From assembly GCF_003660265.1 (NCBI RefSeq), contig NZ_QXQP01000014.1, positions 1 through 45,161 of the forward strand: 45,161 nt of DNA. The letters are read 5' to 3'. The translations under genes were made by a program, and so were the position numbers. Every line of letters begins with the position of its first letter. The first letter of the stretch is position 1. This document shows positions 1 through 7,573 of the stretch, piece after piece. The notes below the pieces were generated by a model. The model was not told where the DNA came from and did not search any database. It saw nothing but the letters and a program-made list of their open reading frames with translations. The stretch comes from Helicobacter mehlei. Lineage in GTDB: Bacteria > Campylobacterota > Campylobacteria > Campylobacterales > Helicobacteraceae.

Positions 1-1625
1 GTGGGGAGGGCTGGTTCTGCATTCATGGCCTCCATAGAATCCTCTAAGTTAGGAGTTTCTAGGGAGTCTCCCTCCATTTCTTGGGAAGGGGCTAGCTCCT
101 CTGTTTCAGGCGTGCCCATTCCAGACAATGTCTCTGCAGTGGACTCTTGTGAGTCTGTGGGCATAAAATCGCCGTGAGCAGTTGGATCGGCTTGATTGGG
201 CTCTTGTGCCTTTGTGTTAGGCTCAGTGTGTGTGAGCTCCTCTGTCTCTTGGGGGAGGGCTGGTTCTGCTGACTCTGCACCAGACTCCAAAACCTCCAAG
301 TCTCCTTGGGGTTCTACAGGCGTGGGCGGGGTGGGTGTTCCCTCCGTTTCCTTGAGGCTATGCTCCTCATCTGACTCTACAGATTCTAAACTCCCCGATA
401 ATTCTGATGGCATCTCAGATTCCAATTCTAAGGATTCTGTTGGCTTGACTCCCCCCACATCTTCAGAGACGGGGGCTGGTTGCTCCACCGCATCTTCTTC
501 AGATAATGCATCTGCGTGTACCGATTCGGCCAAATGGGTTTGGGTTAGTTCTTGCAAATCTGTAGGTACCTCTTGCGCGTTAGGATCATTCTCTTCAAGC
601 TCTGCAGTTGGGGCAGGTAACTCTGTAGTGGCAGTTTCTATGTGGGTTTGTGCTCCAACTTCAGATTCCTCTAGTGCCACCTCTGATTCTGCAACAAGAG
701 TGGGTTCTACTCCTTGTGGTTCTAGTGGAGATGTGGGCGGTTCTCCCTCTAGGGGGGGCGTACTCTGTGCAGGTTCTGTGGGCTTAGATGGGGCATTGTT
801 TTGCTCGCTCCCATCAACTACAGCGTGCATCAGATCACCCAAATTCTCCTCAGTGCTGTCCATTAAATCTTGGGCTTTGGGGGAGTCTTCTTGGACTAAA
901 TCTTGCAACATATCCGCGTGCATGGCATTGGCATGCGTGACAGTAGAATCGGAGGGTTCTGCTGGAGGAGAAGTTGGCTCAGAATCTTCCATGGCCACTT
1001 CATCGTGATCGCTCTCTACGGGTAACAAATCCTCAATGGAGAATGCCATACCCGGTTCTGACTCAGGCTCAGATGTGGCTTGGAGAGTGGGTTCAGGCTG
1101 TGGCTGTTCTGTGCTTGGGGCTTCTTGGGGCGGGGGAGTTTGTTGATCTGTAGGGGCTTCTGGGGTTTTGTCCGTGTCTAACAAGTCTTCTAGTTGCTTT
1201 AAACTCGAATCGATGTCCTTAAATGCCAAATCCATGTCAAAGGATGTTGCGTCCTCTGCAGTGCTGGGTTGCTGGGTGGGGGGGGTGCTAGGGGGTGTTC
1301 CTAGTTCTGCCTCTAGAGTGTGGAGCACATCTGTGGGCAAAAAGGGCTTAGTGATGTAATGGGTGAAAGCACCGAAGGTGGGGACATCTTTTCGGTGCAA
1401 AAACCCACTGAGCTTCAGCCCTTCTAAATGGGGTTTGAGTTGCTCATATTCCTCTTGACCCACCGCCGTGTCATCTGCAAAGAAAAAACAATCCGCATCC
1501 TCTTGAAGCTTGGGTAGGATTTCACCAACATGTTCTTGGATAACCAACTCCAAACCAAGCTTTTTAGCGATGTTTTCAAAAAGCTTATCCACCATCTTAT
1601 TTTGATTAACCAACAAGATTCTCAA
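1..1625 (-). CDS. chePep: ChePep, poly-Glu-rich chemotaxis regulator (3' end outside window)
   Basis: The gene reads leftward from a TTG start at 1625, chosen because AAGGAG lies 7 nt upstream, and stays open for about 541 codons to the window edge. The first ~110 residues (start MRILLVNQNKMVDKLFENIA) look like a response-regulator receiver fold, including a C-terminal ITKPFLPTDVL stretch like the conserved Lys-Pro of receivers. The rest is an acidic low-complexity region rich in Glu, Pro, Ser and Thr. This is the architecture of H. pylori HP0322 (ChePep), a pole-associated protein that controls swimming reversals through the chemotaxis pathway. HP0322 is likewise followed by a divergent nuclease gene (HP0323). 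It is longer than I remember the H. pylori protein being, consistent with a variable repeat region. The C-terminal domain is not visible. The 270-codon plus-strand ORF over this region is only its antisense. Confidence 0.85.
   Translation of the reverse strand, partial: MRILLVNQNKMVDKLFENIAKKLGLELVIQEHVGEILPKLQEDADCFFFADDTAVGQEEYEQLKPHLEGLKLSGFLHRKDVPTFGAFTHYITKPFLPTDVLHTLEAELGTPPSTPPTQQPSTAEDATSFDMDLAFKDIDSSLKQLEDLLDTDKTPEAPTDQQTPPPQEAPSTEQPQPEPTLQATSEPESEPGMAFSIEDLLPVESDHDEVAMEDSEPTSPPAEPSDSTVTHANAMHADMLQDLVQEDSPKAQDLMDSTEENLGDLMHAVVDGSEQNNAPSKPTEPAQSTPPLEGEPPTSPLEPQGVEPTLVAESEVALEESEVGAQTHIETATTELPAPTAELEENDPNAQEVPTDLQELTQTHLAESVHADALSEEDAVEQPAPVSEDVGGVKPTESLELESEMPSELSGSLESVESDEEHSLKETEGTPTPPTPVEPQGDLEVLESGAESAEPALPQETEELTHTEPNTKAQEPNQADPTAHGDFMPTDSQESTAETLSGMGTPETEELAPSQEMEGDSLETPNLEDSMEAMNAEPALP
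3..269 (-). repeat. In-frame direct repeat within chePep acidic region
   Basis: An identical 18-nt stretch (plus strand GGGGAGGGCTGGTTCTGC) occurs at 3-20 and 252-269. The spacing is 249 nt, a multiple of three, so both copies encode the same AEPALP-type peptide on the minus strand. It could allow in-frame length change of the acidic domain by recombination. Seen directly; the function is inference. Confidence 0.5.
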
Positions 1626-1659
1626 CGCCTCTCCTTAAGCTAGGTTAGCTAAATCTGAG

Positions 1660-1667
1660 ATTATAAT
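1660..1667. promoter_or_regulatory. Overlapping divergent -10 boxes, chePep / nucT
   Basis: The stretch ATTATAAT holds a perfect TATAAT on the minus strand (1665-1660), 35 nt before the chePep TTG. It also holds a perfect TATAAT on the plus strand (1662-1667), 47 nt before the nucT ATG. The two boxes share four bases, so RNA polymerase probably cannot occupy both at once. No good -35 element is visible, as is usual for Helicobacter sigma-80 promoters. Confidence 0.55.
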
Positions 1668-1713
1668 ATAAATCTGCCTTGTTTTGGTTTAACTTAAATT
1701 CTAGGAGTTTTTC

Positions 1714-2262
1714 ATGAAAGGTTGTTTGCGTTTGTTTTTTTTGGCTGGGGCATTGAGCTTTTTATCTGCCCAATCCACGTTGTACATGTTGCCCTATGAA
1801 CAAAATGAAGCCCTAAAGTCGTTAATCTCAAGCATCAATGCTGCCAAAAGTGACATCAATATCGCCATTTACAGCTTTACCCATAAGGACATTGCCAAAG
1901 CCCTAAAAGATGCCGCTAGTCGGGGGGTGAAAATCCAAATTATTTATGATTATGGTTCTAATGCGGGGGGTAAGAAACATTCCACCATCGGCTATCTATC
2001 CAAGTATAACGGGATCAAAACATGCTTATTGCAAGGTAAAGAAGCCCCCAAGTATGGTAAGCATGCCGGCTCTTATCACGGGATTATGCACCAAAAATTA
2101 GCCATCATTGATAATAAAACCATCTTCTTGGGTTCGGCTAATTGGAGCAAAAACGCTTTTGAGAATAGCTACGAACTTTTGTTTAAAGATGAAGACCCTT
2201 CCATTATCCAAAAAGCCCAAAGCTATTACAAAAAAATGTGGAGCGCGTGCAAGCCCTATTGA
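1714..2262 (+). CDS. nucT: NucT-type membrane/periplasmic endonuclease, phospholipase D family
   Basis: This 182-residue protein has an N-terminal signal or anchor segment (FLAGALSFLSAQS). It carries a single HxKxxxxD motif, HQKLAIID, followed by the usual GSANWS, as in small Nuc-type phospholipase D superfamily nucleases that work as dimers. It corresponds to H. pylori HP0323 (NucT), an outer-membrane-associated nuclease that degrades incoming DNA and supports nucleotide salvage. The start is supported by AGGAG a few bases upstream. It is divergent from chePep, and its stop overlaps the end of the convergent outer membrane protein gene by 7 bp. Family assignment is firm; location is taken from the H. 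pylori relative. Confidence 0.88.
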   Translation: MKGCLRLFFLAGALSFLSAQSTLYMLPYEQNEALKSLISSINAAKSDINIAIYSFTHKDIAKALKDAASRGVKIQIIYDYGSNAGGKKHSTIGYLSKYNGIKTCLLQGKEAPKYGKHAGSYHGIMHQKLAIIDNKTIFLGSANWSKNAFENSYELLFKDEDPSIIQKAQSYYKKMWSACKPY

Positions 2263-2990
2263 AAATGGTAGTTATAGCCGATGTAAAAGGCAAAGGTACG
2301 CCTAAATTGCGCGCTAAAGTAGCTATCGGTGTAATATTTATCATTGATGGTGGGGAATTTAAACCCAATATCAACCCCATGCGTGCCCACAAACAATGCC
2401 CGCAAACCAAAATTAAACAAAAATTGGAAGGTGCTCACGCTGGGTTTAGCATTAGAGGGCAAACCTAGAGCTCTTTGTCCGGCATCCCCTAAAAACCACG
2501 AGTTACCCGCAATCGCCACGCCCACATAGACCCCCAAATCTAGGGAAATATCGTTGCGGTAAAACGCCCCTTGGAAGAAATTATAAAAAAAGTCCGCTGC
2601 TGCGCCATAGGTGAGCATGTTATTACCCCCATAGTACATCCCCCCACCATAGGGGCTTTTTACATAGCGCGCCCCAAAACCCTGCCAATCAATAAAGGCA
2701 TAGTAGCGCGCCCCAAACATTTGATCTTTTCTAAAATAGCCCGTATAGCCCACATTAAACCCCAGACCATTCGCCCCGACATTCATGTCGTTGCGCCCGG
2801 GTGCAAAAGTACTATTAACCGTGGCATTTTTGGTTAAGATGGTGATGGTGCCCGTTTGGTAACTTGTCCCCACAAATAAACCATCTTTCCAAGTAGAGTG
2901 GGTTCTAAACTGATTATTTGCACGCGCTTGTAAAACCCCCATACCCAAAACAACCCCCAATGCCCAAATTAGGGCTTTTTTTTGTTGCAT
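2256..2990 (-). CDS. Hor-family outer membrane beta-barrel protein (HP0324-like)
   Basis: The 244-residue product starts with a cleavable signal peptide (IWALGVVLGMGVLQARA) and continues as alternating beta-strand-like sequence. It ends in aromatic-rich strands (RRTFAFYIGYNYHFQ) typical of Helicobacter Hop/Hor/Hom outer membrane barrels. Its position between nucT and flgH matches H. pylori HP0324, which I recall as HorC, so the identity rests on both sequence style and synteny. It is convergent with nucT (stops overlap) and divergent from flgH with a shared promoter region. Substrate or adhesion role is unknown. Confidence 0.8.
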   Translation of the reverse strand: MQQKKALIWALGVVLGMGVLQARANNQFRTHSTWKDGLFVGTSYQTGTITILTKNATVNSTFAPGRNDMNVGANGLGFNVGYTGYFRKDQMFGARYYAFIDWQGFGARYVKSPYGGGMYYGGNNMLTYGAAADFFYNFFQGAFYRNDISLDLGVYVGVAIAGNSWFLGDAGQRALGLPSNAKPSVSTFQFLFNFGLRALFVGTHGVDIGFKFPTINDKYYTDSYFSAQFRRTFAFYIGYNYHFQ

Positions 2991-3025
2991 TTTGACTTCC
3001 TATAAAACTTGAACTTAAAACCGCT

Positions 3026-3038
3026 ATTATAGTATAAT
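3026..3038. promoter_or_regulatory. Abutting divergent -10 boxes, Hor gene / flgH
   Basis: ATTATAGTATAAT contains a perfect TATAAT on the minus strand (3031-3026) and one on the plus strand (3033-3038), separated by one base. Each lies about 36-40 nt from its start codon (2990 minus, 3078 plus). The two promoters must overlap, so the Hor gene and flgH probably compete for polymerase. No sigma-54 or sigma-28 flagellar promoter was recognised here. Confidence 0.55.
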
Positions 3039-3077
3039 TCAGACTGAATCTAGTAGGCTACTTTTTAAGGAGTTGTG

Positions 3078-3791
3078 ATGTTTGGCGTGCGCCCATCTGT
3101 TCCGTTTTTGTTGGTCGCTCTTTTTTCTGTTTGCTTGAGTGTCGAGCCCGGAATCAATTTTGATCCCCCCGATTATGTCGAACAAATGCCCTCCAAAGAA
3201 TTTATCCCCGAGATTTCTAAACCCGGGAGTCTATTTGGGCAGGGCGAACGCCCGTTATTTGCTGACAGACGGGCGATGAAACCTAATGACCTCATCACCG
3301 TGGTGATCTCTGAAAATGCCAGTGCCAATTACAGCACTTCTAAGGATTATACCAGCACTTCTAATGGGGTTTCCAACGCCCCACGCCTCACCTACAATGG
3401 CACCGATCCCAACAAAAGAGAACAAGCCCAGTTTTTAGACAACAGAAACAATTATAGCCTAACCCAGCCTGCCACCAACAACACCTTTAAGGGCGGGGGC
3501 GCGCAGAAAAAAAGCGAGAATCTCAAACTCACCATCACCGCTAGGATTGTCAAGGTGCTTGAAAACGGGAATTATTTTATCTACGGGAGTCGGGAGATTT
3601 TGGTTGATGGTGAAAAACAAGTGATTAAAATTAGTGGCGTGGTGCGCCCCTTTGACATTAACCGCGATAATAGCGTGCAATCCAAATACATCGCCGATGC
3701 CAAGATCGCCTACACCAATATTGGACCTTTGAGCGCGAGCAATAAAAAGAAAATGGGCGGTCAAGTCTTAGAATCCCAGTTCCCCTTTTGA
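3078..3791 (+). CDS. flgH: FlgH, flagellar L-ring protein
   Basis: This 237-residue product matches FlgH, the outer membrane L-ring of the flagellar basal body. Family hallmarks are a GSLFGQGERPLFADRRA segment, then NDLITVVISENASANYST, and a C-terminal VQSKYIADAKIAYTNIG segment. The N-terminus is a hydrophobic signal, but the only early cysteine (in ALFSVCLSVE) is not in a clear lipobox, whereas many FlgH proteins are lipoproteins. ATG 3078 is preferred over GTG 3075 because AAGGAG ends 5 nt upstream of it. The stop overlaps the start of pseF (TGATG), so flagellar assembly and flagellin glycosylation genes are co-transcribed as in H. pylori HP0325-HP0327. Confidence 0.9.
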   Translation: MFGVRPSVPFLLVALFSVCLSVEPGINFDPPDYVEQMPSKEFIPEISKPGSLFGQGERPLFADRRAMKPNDLITVVISENASANYSTSKDYTSTSNGVSNAPRLTYNGTDPNKREQAQFLDNRNNYSLTQPATNNTFKGGGAQKKSENLKLTITARIVKVLENGNYFIYGSREILVDGEKQVIKISGVVRPFDINRDNSVQSKYIADAKIAYTNIGPLSASNKKKMGGQVLESQFPF

Positions 3792-4474
3792 TGTCTATTG
3801 CCATTATCTTAGCCCGTGCAGGGAGCAAACGCATTCCCTTTAAAAATATCACCCCCTTTTTAGGCAAGCCCTTATTAGTCTATGTCATTGAACAGGCGCG
3901 CAACTTGGGGCTTTTTGAACAAGTGATTGTTAGCACCGATGATCCCAAGATCGCCCAAATCGCCCAAGATCACGGCGCGCTCACCCCTTTTTTACGCCCT
4001 ACCCACCTAGCTGATGACAACACGCCCACCCTAGAGGTGCTAGCCCATGCCATCCAGACCCTCAATCTCCCCTTGGAAAGCCTTGTATGTGGGCTTTATG
4101 GCACGAGTGTATTATTGCAAAAAGAATCCCTTGAGCGCGCCTTTTTAGCCCTCAAACAAAACCCCCACAAAAAATACGCCTTTGCCTGTAGTGCTTATAG
4201 TGCCTCCCCTTACCGCGCCTTTAGTTTGGAGCATAATACCCCCACCCCCCTTTTTGCCCACAATATCCCCAAACGCTCCCAAGATCTCCCCCCGCTTTAC
4301 CATGATGCCGGGTTATTTTATTTGGGACTTGCTAGGTATTTTGCTAACCTAGAACCCCTCTTAGACCCCCACTCGATACCCATTATCTTGCCCGCCTCGC
4401 ACACCCAAGATATTGACACGCTAGAGGATTTAGAGCTAGCCAAACTCAAATACCAGCTTTTAAACCATGATTAA
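3791..4474 (+). CDS. pseF: PseF, CMP-pseudaminic acid synthetase
   Basis: The 227-residue protein begins MSIAIILARAGSKRIPFKN, the nucleotide-binding signature of the CMP-sialic acid synthetase family. In this pathway it activates pseudaminic acid with CTP to CMP-Pse, the donor used to glycosylate flagellins. A D-I-D motif near the end (HTQDIDTLEDLELAK) fits the family's metal-binding and closing region. The ATG at 3791 is embedded in the flgH stop (TGATG), suggesting translational coupling; no separate Shine-Dalgarno is seen. It overlaps pseG by 8 bp. Assignment to Pse rather than Neu5Ac rests on the pseG, pseH and pseI neighbours. Confidence 0.92.
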   Translation: MSIAIILARAGSKRIPFKNITPFLGKPLLVYVIEQARNLGLFEQVIVSTDDPKIAQIAQDHGALTPFLRPTHLADDNTPTLEVLAHAIQTLNLPLESLVCGLYGTSVLLQKESLERAFLALKQNPHKKYAFACSAYSASPYRAFSLEHNTPTPLFAHNIPKRSQDLPPLYHDAGLFYLGLARYFANLEPLLDPHSIPIILPASHTQDIDTLEDLELAKLKYQLLNHD

Positions 4475-5369
4475 AATCCTCTGTGATGCCTCTTTAACAA
4501 GTGGGCTAGGGCATTTGCGCCGTTGCCAAAAACTCCAAAATCTGCTAGCTTCCCTAGATTTAAAAACCTACCTCTTTGCCCCCCACCCTCTAGCCGATGA
4601 GCCCCTTAATTGGCTAAAAACCAGCCCGCTTAACGTTGGTGATTGTGTTATTATTGATAGCTACCTAGCCCCCCCTAGCTTTTATGAACACCTCAACGCC
4701 TCACAAGTTTTGGTGATCGAAGATGCACCCCACACCTACCCCAAAGATTTTTATGTGCTCAACCCTTCTTTTTTAGCCCACACCCTCTATACAAACCCCA
4801 CCCCCAAGCATTTTTTAGGCATAGAATTTATGCCCTACGAGCCTGCATTTAACACCCCAAAAAACCTTAAATCCTCCATCTCCAACCTATTTTTATCATT
4901 TGGGGGTAGCCAACACGCCCTGCCCTTTTACACACAAGCCCTCAAAATCCTAGAGCAACCCCCCCTAAGCGTGCAGGTGATCGCCCCTCCAAACTTAGCC
5001 CCGATTCTGCAAGCCAACCACCCCCCAAACTCCAAACGCACCTACCATGTGGGTCTATCCCTTGCAGAAATTGCCACCTGCATGCACCAAAGCGATGTGG
5101 CGTTACTGGGAGCTGGGGGCATGCTCTATGAAGCGATCTTGGCGCACACACCCATTTTGAGCATCCCCCTAGCCTCCAATCAGCTCCCCCAATGGCAGGC
5201 TTTAAGCGGGCAGGGCGTGTGTTGGGCTAGCTCTTGGGATCATTTGTTAATAGACTTGCAAAATTTGAGCCTTGAGGCGCGCATGTGTATGTGGCATGCC
5301 CAAGAGAGGCTTAAAGTTGGCACAAAACTTCTAGATACTCTCAAAGAGATTTTCCATGTCTCTATTTGA
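4467..5369 (+). CDS. pseG: PseG, UDP-sugar hydrolase of pseudaminic acid synthesis
   Basis: This 300-residue GT-B-fold protein has the diagnostic early GLGHLRRCQ motif, whose His is the catalytic base in PseG. A later nucleotide-binding loop reads LLGAGGMLYEAI. It hydrolyses UDP-2,4-diacetamido-2,4,6-trideoxy-beta-L-altropyranose, freeing the sugar for PseI. It overlaps pseF by 8 bp and pseH by 14 bp, a compact operon. In some H. pylori strains the pseF and pseG regions were annotated as one gene; here they are two separate frames. Confidence 0.92.
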   Translation: MIKILCDASLTSGLGHLRRCQKLQNLLASLDLKTYLFAPHPLADEPLNWLKTSPLNVGDCVIIDSYLAPPSFYEHLNASQVLVIEDAPHTYPKDFYVLNPSFLAHTLYTNPTPKHFLGIEFMPYEPAFNTPKNLKSSISNLFLSFGGSQHALPFYTQALKILEQPPLSVQVIAPPNLAPILQANHPPNSKRTYHVGLSLAEIATCMHQSDVALLGAGGMLYEAILAHTPILSIPLASNQLPQWQALSGQGVCWASSWDHLLIDLQNLSLEARMCMWHAQERLKVGTKLLDTLKEIFHVSI

Positions 5370-5949
5370 GTGCCCCTCTTTGGTTTGGCAAAGCTTTGAA
5401 ATCCCCCCCACCACCTTTAAACAAGGGGCACAAACCCCCATTCATGCTTGCCATTTTATCCACACCAGCGATGCCGAACGGCTACAAATCCTCGCTTTCC
5501 GCAACCACCCAGCCACCACCGCATGGATGTATAACGAACATATCAGCTTGGAGTCGCATTTGCATTTTATTGAACAACTCCGCCACAACCACAATAGTGC
5601 CTACTATCTTTTCAAACAAGCTGACAAGCTTTTAGGTGTGGGTTCGCTCACACGCATCCACCCCACCCACCAACACGCCTTTTTAGGCATTTATAAAAAC
5701 CCCGATTTGGAGCACGTAGGTGGGCGGATTTTAGATGCCCTTGAGTTCATCGCCTTTTTTAAAATGGGTCTGCATTCTTTGCATTTGGAAGTGATCGCCA
5801 CCAACACCCGCGCCATTGTCTTTTACCAAAACCACGCCTACCAAAGGGCAGGATTTTTAAGGGACTTTATCTACAGGCAGGATAATTACCACGATGTGTG
5901 GCTCTTTAGCAAGCTCTCCCCCCTCACACCCCCCCATAAAGGCTCTTGA
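5356..5949 (+). CDS. pseH: PseH, amino-sugar N-acetyltransferase (GNAT)
   Basis: This 197-residue GNAT-fold acetyltransferase would acetylate the 4-amino group of the UDP-sugar intermediate in pseudaminic acid synthesis. Family-like segments are EHISLESHLHFIEQL, a central LLGVGSLTRI strand, and a C-terminal LEVIATNTRAIVFYQNHAY run where acetyl-CoA-binding GNATs end. It is a little longer than the H. pylori enzyme (HP0327) at the C-terminus, where a run of seven cytosines lies near the stop. It overlaps pseG by 14 bp and touches pseI at TGATG. Confidence 0.88.
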   Translation: MSLFECPSLVWQSFEIPPTTFKQGAQTPIHACHFIHTSDAERLQILAFRNHPATTAWMYNEHISLESHLHFIEQLRHNHNSAYYLFKQADKLLGVGSLTRIHPTHQHAFLGIYKNPDLEHVGGRILDALEFIAFFKMGLHSLHLEVIATNTRAIVFYQNHAYQRAGFLRDFIYRQDNYHDVWLFSKLSPLTPPHKGS

Positions 5950-6947
5950 TGATCCCCTTAATTGTTGCCGAATTGAGTGCTAACCATGCCAACTCCCTAG
6001 AGATCGCCCAAAAATCTTTGATCACCCTAAAGGGTATTGGCGCAGGCGCGGCCAAGTTACAAACCTACACCCCCGATTGCATGACTTTAAATTGCTCCAA
6101 ACCCCCCTTCACCATCCAAGGCACGCTTTGGGATCAACAAAGCCTCTATGATCTCTACACAAAGGCGGCTATGCCCTTAGAGTGGCACGCCCCTCTTTTT
6201 GAGTTAGCACGGGGCTTAGACCTACTCTTGTTTAGCGCAGTTTTTAGCCTCAAGGGGCTAGAACTCTTAGAAAAACTCAACTGCCCCATGTATAAAATCG
6301 CCAGCTTTGAGATCACCCACTTAGAATTATTGCACCAAGTAGCCAGCACCCAAAAACCCCTTATTCTCTCAACGGGCATTGCCACGCATGGCGAAATCTT
6401 AGATGCTCTAGAGGTTTGCTACAAAGCGGGCAACTCCCAAATCACGCTTTTAAAATGCACCAGCGCCTACCCCGCCCCCCTGCAAGAGGCAAACTTATTG
6501 GCCATGCCCATGTTGGGGCAGACCTACAACACCGCCTATGGTTTGAGCGATCACACTTTGGGATATTTGAGTGCGATCATCGCCACGACCCTCAAAGCCT
6601 CCATGATTGAAAAACATTTTATCTTAGATAAAAGTCTAGACACACCCGATCGCGCCTTTAGTTTGGACACCAAAGAGTTCCAAGAGATGATTCAAGCGGT
6701 GCAAGACACCGCTAAGGCCCTAGGGCAACCCAACCCCCCACCCCCCGTGCAAGGGCGGCAATTTGTCCGTAGCCTCTTTGTGGTGAAAGCACTTAAAAAA
6801 GGGGAAATTTTGACAAAACAACACCTACAAGCCTTGCGTCCCAGTGCTGGGCTTGCCCCTAAAAATTTATCGCTTGTGCTGGGCAGAAAAGTCTCCAAAG
6901 ATTTAGAATACGGACACCCTCTAAGTTGGGACGATGTATTGGATTAA
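5949..6947 (+). CDS. pseI: PseI, pseudaminic acid synthase
   Basis: This 332-residue NeuB-family protein condenses the altropyranose sugar with phosphoenolpyruvate to give pseudaminic acid. It starts MIPLIVAELSANHANSLEIA, has the AAKLQTYTPDCMTL metal and substrate segment, an STGIATHGEILDALE barrel strand, and HTLGYLSAI. It ends in an antifreeze-like (SAF) domain, with RSLFVVKALKKGEILT and a LGRK loop. ATG 5949 overlaps the pseH stop (TGATG) and is preferred to TTG 5946. In H. pylori 26695 pseI (HP0178) is away from pseFGH; here it completes the operon. Its end overlaps the end of fur by 4 bp. Confidence 0.92.
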   Translation: MIPLIVAELSANHANSLEIAQKSLITLKGIGAGAAKLQTYTPDCMTLNCSKPPFTIQGTLWDQQSLYDLYTKAAMPLEWHAPLFELARGLDLLLFSAVFSLKGLELLEKLNCPMYKIASFEITHLELLHQVASTQKPLILSTGIATHGEILDALEVCYKAGNSQITLLKCTSAYPAPLQEANLLAMPMLGQTYNTAYGLSDHTLGYLSAIIATTLKASMIEKHFILDKSLDTPDRAFSLDTKEFQEMIQAVQDTAKALGQPNPPPPVQGRQFVRSLFVVKALKKGEILTKQHLQALRPSAGLAPKNLSLVLGRKVSKDLEYGHPLSWDDVLD

Positions 6948-7399
6948 TCCTTATTGGCAAGCAAACATTTGGCGCAAACGACAAACAAGCGCATGTCGTG
7001 GCTAACTAATTTGGCATCAAATTTCTTAGCCACTTGGATTTGGCGTTCTTCAATTTCGGGATCGACAAACTCGATAATATCCCCACAATGCAGACAAATA
7101 ATATGGTCGTGGTGCTCTTTAGCAGCGATCTCATAGCGCCTCCCGTTTTTATTGGTTTCTAGCGTGTAAATAAAACGTTCTTTTTCTAAAAAATTCAAAA
7201 TGCGATAAACCGATGAAATACTGGTATTTTTGTCGCGCAAACGGATACTTTGGGTGATCTCCTCTGGACTTAAGTGAGTCCCGCTCTTATAAAGTACGCT
7301 CACCACTTCCTCACGTTGTTTGGAGTTTTTCAAGCCATTTTTTCTAATGGAAACTCTCAGGCGCTCTAAAATAGACTCTAAAGTTTCTAAGCGATGCAT
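6944..7399 (-). CDS. fur: Fur, ferric uptake regulator
   Basis: This 151-residue Fur protein has an N-terminal winged helix (KQREEVVSVLYKSGTHLSPE, then SSVYRILNFLE). The metal-binding dimerisation domain carries the HHDHIICLHCGDIIEF motif and a second cysteine pair, CAKC, near the C-terminus. These cysteine pairs form the structural zinc site and the histidine cluster the regulatory site. It has the N-terminal extension (MHRLETLESILERLRVSIRK) seen in H. pylori Fur. AGGAGG lies before the ATG. It is encoded opposite to the pse operon (ends overlap) and divergent from tlpD; the upstream DNA is AT-rich, compatible with autoregulation. Confidence 0.95.
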   Translation of the reverse strand: MHRLETLESILERLRVSIRKNGLKNSKQREEVVSVLYKSGTHLSPEEITQSIRLRDKNTSISSVYRILNFLEKERFIYTLETNKNGRRYEIAAKEHHDHIICLHCGDIIEFVDPEIEERQIQVAKKFDAKLVSHDMRLFVVCAKCLLANKD

Positions 7400-7473
7400 A
7401 AAACCTCCTGCTTATCAAATAACCATCATGCGCCTAAAGTCCGCTTCCGGCGTTGGTTCTAAAGAGCACTTCT

Positions 7474-7542
7474 ATCATAACATTTTATTTTAAACTATTG
7501 ACCGATTAACAAGGGAGCATTAAGGTTGGCATGGTGTATAAT
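7474..7542. promoter_or_regulatory. Divergent fur / tlpD promoter region
   Basis: On the plus strand a perfect TATAAT (7537-7542) lies 32 nt before the tlpD ATG. On the minus strand TATGAT (7479-7474) is a plausible -10 for fur, about 75 nt before its ATG. An AT-rich stretch between them (around 7480-7497, rich in TAAAATAAAATG on the minus strand) resembles AT-rich Helicobacter Fur targets, so Fur may bind here. The Fur site is inference. Confidence 0.45.
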
Positions 7543-7573
7543 TCAAAGGCTAAAACTTATTTAAAGGGCTTGT

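Noticed and set aside
196-1008. 270-codon Ser-rich plus-strand ORF
   Set aside because: It is the antisense of the Glu/Ser/Pro-rich chePep frame; it has no Shine-Dalgarno or family match.
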